Positions 1 to 4,213 of a DNA stretch of 5,337 nt are shown piece after piece. Within the stretch, counting starts at the first letter, position 1, and the number at the start of each line of letters is the position of its first letter. Under the pieces are notes generated by a model. That model did not search any database. It was given only the letters and a program-made list of their open reading frames with translations, and was not told where the DNA came from. A program made the position numbers and the translations under genes. The stretch comes from Actinomycetota bacterium. Its GTDB lineage: Bacteria > Actinomycetota > Actinomycetes > Mycobacteriales > Mycobacteriaceae. The stretch lies in assembly GCA_005789055.1 (NCBI GenBank), contig SYAA01000226.1, positions 1 to 5,337 on the forward strand. The letters run 5' to 3'.

Positions 1-264
1 CTCGGTGGCCCGTCCGATGAGTTGCTCGAACTCCAATCGCCCCAACTGATGCTCAAGGCCCGTGGCGATCAGGCTGATCAATTCCCCAACACCCATATCG
101 CGGCTGCGAAACCGCTCACGGGTGAGGATGACGGCGGTGAAACCCGCGACCAGCGTGCCGTCGAGGTCGAAGAAGGCACCGACTTTGGGCCCGGGAGGGC
201 TGGCCATGACTTCGGCCACCGAACCGGGGAGTCTCGCGTTTCGAGAAGAGTTACCGCCGCTCAT
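1..264 (-). CDS. plsC: PlsC-type bifunctional HAD-IB phosphatase / 1-acylglycerol-3-phosphate acyltransferase, N-terminal 88 codons only
   Basis: Reading the minus strand from the ATG at 264 gives 88 open codons to the window edge. After a 28-residue polar leader comes GAFFDLDGTLVAGFTAV (about 29-45). The DLDGTL motif (33-38) is HAD motif I: Asp33 would be the phosphoryl nucleophile and Asp35 the general acid. The following RFRSRDMGVGEL and QLGRLEFEQL segments resemble the cap of HAD-IB (SerB-like) hydrolases. In mycobacteria a protein starting this way continues into a membrane-associated PlsC acyltransferase domain that acylates lysophosphatidate; that domain lies outside the window, so its presence is inferred from memory of Rv2483c and synteny. 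The ATG overlaps the upstream gene's TGA (ATGA), suggesting translational coupling. A weak GGTGG lies 7 bases upstream. Met20 is a possible alternative start. The HAD call is strong; the plsC name depends on context. Confidence 0.85.
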   Translation of the reverse strand, partial: MSGGNSSRNARLPGSVAEVMASPPGPKVGAFFDLDGTLVAGFTAVILTRERFRSRDMGVGELISLIATGLEHQLGRLEFEQLIGRATE

Positions 265-1745
265 GAATAGGCCACCGATCCGTTCATCGATTTAACGCCT
301 CGCTCCTCGTGGTCGGGAAACGATGCGGGAACCACCTGCGGTCGTGGGTCTGAAGCCAGTGCCAGCACCTCGTCAAAACCCCGCCTCAAGCACTGCGCAA
401 AAAGCTCCGGGCGAGCGATCGAAGCGCGGTCATAGCGCGCGGTGACGGTCGCATAGCCGCCTCGCGAAATCAGCACCACCATCATCGCGACACCGGGCAG
501 TGGTCCGATTCCGTACTGCCGCAACACTTTCGCACCAGCGATGTAGGTGTCACCGGGATAGTTGGGAACGTTGCTGGCCTGAACATCCGAGGCAACCAGC
601 GAGCCGCTCACCGCCTCAAGTGCGGCGTCCGGCAGCAGCGCGAGCAACGGCGCAACAGCACCGATCATATCGATCGCCACCTCCTCGCGGCGCTGGATCA
701 TCTGCTTGCGAATCTTCTGGATCCGCACCGCCGGATCAGTCACACCGATCGGGGCGGCCAGGTTCACCCCGGCGAAGCGATTACCGCCAGCCGGATCAGC
801 CTCCGCGCGCAAGTTGACCGGCACCGCCATCGGCAGCGAGTTGATCGGGACACCGAGCGCCTCGTGATAGAGCCGCAGCGCACCGCACAACCCAGCCAGG
901 TAGGCGTCGTTAATGGACCCCTCCGCGGCCTTCGCGGCCCGGTGCAGGTCGCGCAGCGTCATCTCAATGGCCTCGGTGCGGGTAGACAGGCTGCGGCGGC
1001 GTAACAGCGGCGATGGTTCGGCGGCCCGGCGCACCATTCGGCGCCCGGATCGCGCGTAGTCGATCGCACCGATCAACGCCGAACCCGGACTGCGGGCCAT
1101 TCGCCCGACTAGGCCAAGCCCGCCGGAAAGAGTATCGACGAATCCGCCAACAAGCACTCCCGGAAGGGAGTTGAGGCCTTCACGCATCAAATCGTTGGGG
1201 CTGATGTCCTGGGGCACCGGCATCGGTGGCGGGGGTTTGGTCGGCGGATCGCGCTCGAGGTCATAGATCTCGGCGAACATGGTGGCCGCGCCGACGCCAT
1301 CGGTGACGGCGTGGCTCAGATGCAGCAGGGTAGCCGCCTTACCGCCCTCAAGGCCTTCGACCAGGGTGGCCGTCCACAGCGGCCGGGAGATGTCCAGCGG
1401 CGACTGCAGAATCACCTCGGCGAGGTCGAGAACCTCGCGAAGTGTGCCCGGCTCGGGCACCCGCACCCGGCGAACATGAAAGTCGAGGTTGAAATCGGGA
1501 TCGACCACCCACCGGGCCGGACCCGTCGGCAGCGTCGGCATGACGACTTTCTGGCGCAGTCGCAGCACCTTGCGGGAGGCGTTGTCGAAGCGCGTGCGAA
1601 GCCGTTCCCAATCCGGGGTCGAGTCGAGGATCTCAAGGGCCATAATGCCCGATCGCGTCCTCGGGTTGGCTTCGCCGCGGTGCATCAACAGATCGAAGGC
1701 CCCGAGTTCCGATGACGGGCCGGTGGCGTCCGCAGGCCCGCTCAT
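261..1745 (-). CDS. WS/DGAT-family wax ester synthase / diacylglycerol acyltransferase (triacylglycerol synthase family)
   Basis: This 494-residue protein has the usual length and layout of mycobacterial Tgs enzymes, which transfer an acyl group from acyl-CoA to diacylglycerol or a fatty alcohol. Visible landmarks are the N-terminal FDLLMHRGEANPRTRSG segment (17-33), PLDISRPLW (116-124), the acyl-transfer motif HLSHAVTDG (142-150), INDAYLAGLCGALR (278-291), AVPVNLR (307-313), SNVPNYP (391-397) and a DUF1298-type C-terminus around 411-460. The canonical HHxxxDG appears here as SHAVTDG: the second His (145), Asp149 and Gly150 are kept, but the first His is Ser144. A proline run at 171-178 probably forms a linker. 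The ATG at 1745 is the first possible start after an in-frame TGA at 1809-1811, and a good GAGGAG (1752-1757) lies 6 bases upstream. It lies 120 bases after lipQ and overlaps plsC by 4 bases. It matches Rv2484c by remembered synteny. The substrate (diacylglycerol or fatty alcohol) cannot be decided from sequence. Confidence 0.92.
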   Translation of the reverse strand: MSGPADATGPSSELGAFDLLMHRGEANPRTRSGIMALEILDSTPDWERLRTRFDNASRKVLRLRQKVVMPTLPTGPARWVVDPDFNLDFHVRRVRVPEPGTLREVLDLAEVILQSPLDISRPLWTATLVEGLEGGKAATLLHLSHAVTDGVGAATMFAEIYDLERDPPTKPPPPMPVPQDISPNDLMREGLNSLPGVLVGGFVDTLSGGLGLVGRMARSPGSALIGAIDYARSGRRMVRRAAEPSPLLRRRSLSTRTEAIEMTLRDLHRAAKAAEGSINDAYLAGLCGALRLYHEALGVPINSLPMAVPVNLRAEADPAGGNRFAGVNLAAPIGVTDPAVRIQKIRKQMIQRREEVAIDMIGAVAPLLALLPDAALEAVSGSLVASDVQASNVPNYPGDTYIAGAKVLRQYGIGPLPGVAMMVVLISRGGYATVTARYDRASIARPELFAQCLRRGFDEVLALASDPRPQVVPASFPDHEERGVKSMNGSVAYS

Positions 1746-1781
1746 CGACGGCTCCTCATCGGTCCGGACCCCCTGTGGTTC

Positions 1782-1799
1782 GACGTGAACTTCAACGTC
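1782..1799. promoter_or_regulatory. Candidate palindromic operator in the lipQ-WS/DGAT gap
   Basis: The sequence GACGTgaacttcaACGTC has 5-bp arms around an 8-base spacer. The spacer region carries a second near-palindrome, TGAACTTCA, offset by half a base. It lies 37-54 bases upstream of the WS/DGAT ATG and just downstream of a candidate -10, a position suited to a repressor. A separate perfect 10-bp palindrome, GGTCCGGACC, lies at 1761-1770, directly upstream of the ribosome binding site. Short palindromes are frequent in GC-rich DNA, so this is suggestive only. Confidence 0.25.
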
Positions 1800-1813
1800 A
1801 TCGTCGTCTCACC

Positions 1814-1819
1814 ACGCTA
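1814..1819 (-). promoter_or_regulatory. Candidate -10 element for the WS/DGAT gene
   Basis: On the minus strand this reads TAGCGT, matching the mycobacterial TANNNT -10 pattern, and would start transcription near 1807, giving a leader of about 60 bases. No recognisable -35 is present 17 bases upstream (CTCCGC), which is common for mycobacterial SigA promoters. If real, WS/DGAT and plsC could be transcribed independently of lipQ. Confidence 0.25.
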
Positions 1820-1865
1820 GTCCGACTGAAGCGCCTGCGGAGTCGAATATCCGACCCGTTGCGGC

Positions 1866-3068
1866 TCACCCCGCCGTGCGGGCCGCCCTCCGGCGCCTGC
1901 CGCGCGCCGCGATATGACGCCCGTAGACGATGCCCAGGAAACTGGCGACCGCCTCCGCTGTCACCTGACAGCGCAGGGTGCCGATGGCGTCGAAGGCGTG
2001 GTGAGCGTTGGGAATCTCGGCGTAGGACACCGTGCGGGCACCCGCCCCCCGCAGCGCCCCGGTGAACGCCCGAGCCTGTGAATGCGGCACCACATCATCG
2101 TTCTCGCCGTGCAGGACGAAAAACGGGGGCGCATTGCGGTGTACCCGGGAAATCGGTGAGGCGTCGGTGAACAACTGCCGGTTTTCGTCGAATCGGGCCT
2201 GCATCACCAGGTGTTCCAGGAGCGGCCGCATCAACTCGTGCATGGACTCGAACTCGGTCAAGTCGTAGACCCCGTAGTACGGCACGGCCGCCTGCACGCT
2301 GGTGTCGGCGTCTTCAAAACCCGGCTGCAGGCGGTCATCGCCGGACGTCAGAGCGGCAAGTGAGGTCAAGTGGCCGCCGGCGGAGCCTCCGGTGATGGCG
2401 ATGAAGTCCGGGTCGCCGCCGTAGTCGGCGATGTTGGCGCGAACCCAGGCGATCGCCCTCTTGACATCGGTGATGTGGGCCGGCCACGCCGAACGCGGGC
2501 TGCGGCTGTAATTGATCGGCACGCAAATCCACCCAAGTTCGACCATCCGGCTCATCAGTGGATAGGCCTGCCCGCGCTTGTCGTTGATCGACCAGCCTCC
2601 GCCCGGTACCTGAATCAGCACCGGTGCCCGCTGGCCCTCGGCCAGATCTGGGCGGCGCCAGATGTCCAGCTGGTGTCGACTCCCCGGACCGTAGGCGATA
2701 TCAGAGGTTGACGCCGAGTACCGCCGCCGATCCCGCATGGCGGCCACCAAACCGGACAGGCTCGGCCGGCGCGCGGTGTAGGGCTCCAGCGGATGGCGAA
2801 CGCTGTCTTCGAAGCCGCCACCGAACGTCTCTGACAAGGCCGCCTCAAGCACGGAATCGGCGCGTTGCACGGCGAGTCGGCGCGCCATCCGCTCCAGTGG
2901 GGAGGGCACCGCCGACAGCGCATGCCCGGTCAGAACATGCGGGCCAAATTCGGCGGAAAGCCAACCCAACAGCCAGCCAGCGGCCGCGGGCGAACCGCGC
3001 AGAACAAGCGATCCGGTCCGGTAGCCCCGGGTGCACCGTTCGGTGACCTCACTGATCACGCTGCTCAT
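1866..3068 (-). CDS. lipQ: LipQ-type carboxylesterase (alpha/beta hydrolase, HSL/BD-FAE-like)
   Basis: This 400-residue serine hydrolase probably cleaves short or medium acyl esters. The core begins near 130 (RHQLDIWRRP). Then come the oxyanion segment VPGGGW (154-159), CVPINYSRSPRSAWPAHITDVKRAIAWVRANI (182-213), and the nucleophile elbow GGSAGG with Ser229. Asp324 in HGENDDVVP and His357 in NAHHAFD complete the triad. The usual HGGGW is PGGGW here (Pro155); I recall Pro in related mycobacterial esterases such as LipO. About 120 N-terminal residues precede the core, with a hydrophobic stretch near 27-42 but no clear signal peptide. The tail (384-397) is rich in Arg. The ATG at 3068 is the first possible start: reading upstream in frame there is no start codon before a TAG at 3102-3104. 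GAGGGAG (3078-3084) lies 9 bases upstream. It heads the minus-strand lipid block, and the order matches Rv2485c by memory. Function as an esterase is secure; the substrate is unknown. Confidence 0.9.
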   Translation of the reverse strand: MSSVISEVTERCTRGYRTGSLVLRGSPAAAGWLLGWLSAEFGPHVLTGHALSAVPSPLERMARRLAVQRADSVLEAALSETFGGGFEDSVRHPLEPYTARRPSLSGLVAAMRDRRRYSASTSDIAYGPGSRHQLDIWRRPDLAEGQRAPVLIQVPGGGWSINDKRGQAYPLMSRMVELGWICVPINYSRSPRSAWPAHITDVKRAIAWVRANIADYGGDPDFIAITGGSAGGHLTSLAALTSGDDRLQPGFEDADTSVQAAVPYYGVYDLTEFESMHELMRPLLEHLVMQARFDENRQLFTDASPISRVHRNAPPFFVLHGENDDVVPHSQARAFTGALRGAGARTVSYAEIPNAHHAFDAIGTLRCQVTAEAVASFLGIVYGRHIAARGRRRRAARTAG

Positions 3069-3091
3069 GGCGGTCGGCTCCCTCGACGTCG

Positions 3092-3127
3092 TTGTCTGGT
3101 CCTACCCACTTGTCTGGTCCTACCCAC
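3092..3127. repeat. Perfect tandem duplication of an 18-bp unit upstream of lipQ
   Basis: TTGTCTGGTCCTACCCAC occurs twice head to tail (3092-3109 and 3110-3127) with no mismatch. It ends 8 bases before the lipQ ribosome binding site and 24 bases before the lipQ ATG. It is not coding: in the lipQ frame each copy contains a TAG stop (3102-3104 and 3120-3122). Each unit contains TGGTCCTACCC, which fits 7 of the 8 fixed positions of the FadR/GntR-type operator pattern TNGTNNNACNA as I recall it. This suggests a duplicated regulator site, but a recent replication-slippage duplication is an equally simple explanation. Confidence 0.85.
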
Positions 3128-3159
3128 GGCGGCACCCAACCGGGGTCCGACGCCTCTTG

Positions 3160-3165
3160 ACAGTA
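3160..3165 (-). promoter_or_regulatory. Candidate -10 element for lipQ
   Basis: The minus strand reads TACTGT, which fits the mycobacterial TANNNT pattern and would give a start near 3153, about 85 bases before the lipQ ATG. The expected -35 region is poor (TGTGAG). If this is the promoter, both 18-bp repeats lie in the 5' leader, downstream of the start site. This is a weak call. Confidence 0.2.
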
Positions 3166-3302
3166 GCGATCAACTCAGGGTCCTCACAGCATTTACCGGT
3201 CTTCAATTCATCGGCTCGGTCGTCCCCGCAGGCCAGCCCGGCGAAAAAATTGGTCCCGACACGGCGCGCCCGCCCCGAACACCCCAAAGCCGCTGCTCGG
3301 AC

Positions 3303-3319
3303 GCGGGATAGAATCCCGC
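3303..3319. promoter_or_regulatory. Putative tRNA promoter -10 (TAGAAT, 3309-3314) inside a 17-bp perfect palindrome
   Basis: TAGAAT matches the sigma-70 -10 consensus at 5 of 6 positions and would place the transcription start near 3321, about 5 bases before the tRNA, as expected for a stable RNA promoter. No good -35 is visible around 3286-3291. The hexamer sits within GCGGGAT-AGA-ATCCCGC, a perfect 7-bp inverted repeat with a 3-base spacer. The arms either form a protein-binding site covering the -10 or are coincidental. Confidence 0.45.
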
Positions 3320-3325
3320 TGGTAT

Positions 3326-3399
3326 GCCTCCGTAGCTCAGTCGGATAGAGCAAGGGCCTTCTAATCCCTAGGTCGCAGGTTCGATTCCTGCCGGGGGCG
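3326..3399 (+). tRNA. argW: tRNA-Arg, anticodon UCU
   Basis: A complete 74-base cloverleaf. The acceptor stem GCCTCCG (3326-3332) pairs with CGGGGGC (3392-3398), with one T-G wobble; the discriminator is G3399. The D stem is GCTC/GAGC (3335-3338/3348-3351) with GG at 3343-3344. The anticodon stem is AGGGC/TCCCT (3353-3357/3365-3369), and the loop CTTCTAA places the anticodon TCT at 3360-3362, reading AGA (and AGG by wobble). The variable loop is AGGTC, and the T arm is GCAGG-TTCGATT-CCTGC (3375-3391). CCA is not encoded, so it must be added after transcription. The last pair of the anticodon stem, C3357-T3365 (31-39), is a mismatch. AGA and AGG are rare codons in such GC-rich genomes, so this is a minor-codon tRNA. 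The argW symbol is from remembered M. tuberculosis synteny. Confidence 0.95.
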
Positions 3400-3410
3400 C
3401 TTACCCCCGG
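3391..3410 (+). terminator. GC hairpin in the tRNA 3' trailer, possible terminator
   Basis: CCGGGGG (3391-3397) and CCCCCGG (3404-3410) form a perfect 7-bp stem with the 6-base loop CGCTTA. Only TT and no U-tract follows, as is common for intrinsic terminators in mycobacteria. The 5' arm is the 3' acceptor strand of the tRNA plus the last base of the T stem, so hairpin and cloverleaf cannot form together. It could end transcription before echA14 or assist 3' processing. Confidence 0.4.
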
Positions 3411-3443
3411 TTCCCGTACCCGAAGCTGACCTTCCGCTGCTGT

Positions 3444-3449
3444 TAACGT
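3444..3449 (+). promoter_or_regulatory. Candidate -10 element for leaderless echA14
   Basis: TAACGT fits the mycobacterial TANNNT -10 pattern and ends 8 bases before the echA14 ATG. Transcription would therefore begin at or within a base or two of A3458. No Shine-Dalgarno-like sequence occurs in the 20 bases before the ATG. No clear -35 is seen. Confidence 0.45.
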
Positions 3450-3457
3450 GGCGTGCC

Positions 3458-4213
3458 ATGGCAGATCTTGTGCTCTACGACGTCACCGACCGCGTCGCTC
3501 TGATCACGGTGAACGATCCCGAACGTCGCAATGCGGTGACCGACGCGATGTCACAGCAGTTGCGTGACGCCGTGCAACGAGCCGAGTCCGACCCGGGTGT
3601 GCACGCCGTTGTCGTGACCGGTGCCGGCAAGGCGTTCTGCGCGGGCGCAGACCTGTCCGCGTTGGGAGCGGCGGCGCGCGAAGGCCTCGAACGAATTTAT
3701 GCGGGATTCATGGCGGTCGGTCGCTGCTCGCTTCCCACCATCGCCGCCGTCAACGGGGCGGCCGTCGGCGCCGGAATGAACCTTGCACTGGCCGCGGACA
3801 TCCGCATCATCGGGCCGCAGGCGGTCATCGACCCCCGTTTCCAGAAACTGGGCATTCATCCCGGCGGCGGCGCCACCTGGATGCTGCAGCGCGCCGTCGG
3901 CCCCCAGGTGGCCCGAGCCGCGCTGCTTTTCGGAATGCGATTCGACGCCGAGGCAGCCGTGCGCCACGGACTGGCACTACAGGTGGCCGATGACCCGGTG
4001 TCGGCCGCTCTGGAACTTGCGGCCGGACCGGCCGGGGCCCCCCGCGAGGTGGTGCTCGCCACCAAGGCCTCGATGCGGGCCACCGCGATACCGGGCTTCC
4101 TCGACAGCGACCACCACGAGGCCGCCAAGAACATCGAACTGGGACCGCAGGCAACATCAATCGAGTCACCGGAGTTCAAGGCGCGACTCGCCGCCGCGCA
4201 GCAGCGCCGTTAG
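3458..4213 (+). CDS. echA14: EchA14-type crotonase/enoyl-CoA hydratase superfamily protein lacking both canonical catalytic glutamates
   Basis: At 251 residues this is a normal-length, cytosolic crotonase-fold protein that should bind acyl-CoA thioesters. Landmarks are [14 protein letters not shown] (14-27), the first oxyanion segment AFCAGADL (59-66), [17 protein letters not shown] (98-114) with the second oxyanion position near Ala105, [16 protein letters not shown] (128-143), the [22 protein letters not shown] segment (155-176) and a C-terminal SPEFKARL (237-244). Aligned by eye with rat enoyl-CoA hydratase, Glu144 becomes Asn108 and Glu164 becomes Phe128, so standard hydration chemistry is doubtful. 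The motifs resemble PaaG (GAGANLAL, FSKLG), but PaaG's catalytic Asp in IPD is Gly136 here. It may be an isomerase, another crotonase activity or a non-catalytic acyl-CoA binder. It starts 58 bases after tRNA-Arg, seems leaderless, and its TAG overlaps the stop of the convergent HNH gene. The family is certain; echA14 rests on remembered synteny with Rv2486. Confidence 0.9.
   Translation: MADLVLYDVTDRVALITVNDPERRNAVTDAMSQQLRDAVQRAESDPGVHAVVVTGAGKAFCAGADLSALGAAAREGLERIYAGFMAVGRCSLPTIAAVNGAAVGAGMNLALAADIRIIGPQAVIDPRFQKLGIHPGGGATWMLQRAVGPQVARAALLFGMRFDAEAAVRHGLALQVADDPVSAALELAAGPAGAPREVVLATKASMRATAIPGFLDSDHHEAAKNIELGPQATSIESPEFKARLAAAQQRR

Noticed and set aside
1311..1715. 134-residue open frame on the plus strand, antisense to WS/DGAT
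   Set aside because: It lies wholly inside a gene with clear family motifs, shows no recognisable domain and is the usual antisense shadow of GC-rich coding DNA. The same applies to other antisense frames at 500-817, 1712-2065, 2370-3046, 3551-4179 and 4261-5206.
1823..1845. CGACT/AGTCG inverted repeat as a lipQ terminator
   Set aside because: The stem is only 5 bp with a 13-base loop, lies upstream of the lipQ stop when read on the opposite strand context only weakly, and has no U-tract; too weak to list.
3092..3127. CRISPR array or coding repeat
   Set aside because: The two copies are directly adjacent with no spacers, and each has an in-frame stop in the lipQ frame.
3157..3162. Perfect TTGACA on the plus strand as a -35 for the tRNA
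   Set aside because: No -10 follows at 16-18 bases, and it is about 160 bases from the tRNA, which has a better -10 candidate at 3309-3314.
3120..3353. 77-residue open frame on the minus strand between lipQ and the tRNA
   Set aside because: It starts inside the tRNA gene and runs through the tRNA promoter, lacks a ribosome binding site I can see, and has no recognisable sequence.
3326..3410. tRNA 3' end as an integration site for a mobile island
   Set aside because: No integrase, excisionase or second copy of the tRNA 3' end occurs in the window, and the gene that follows (echA14) matches the conserved order.
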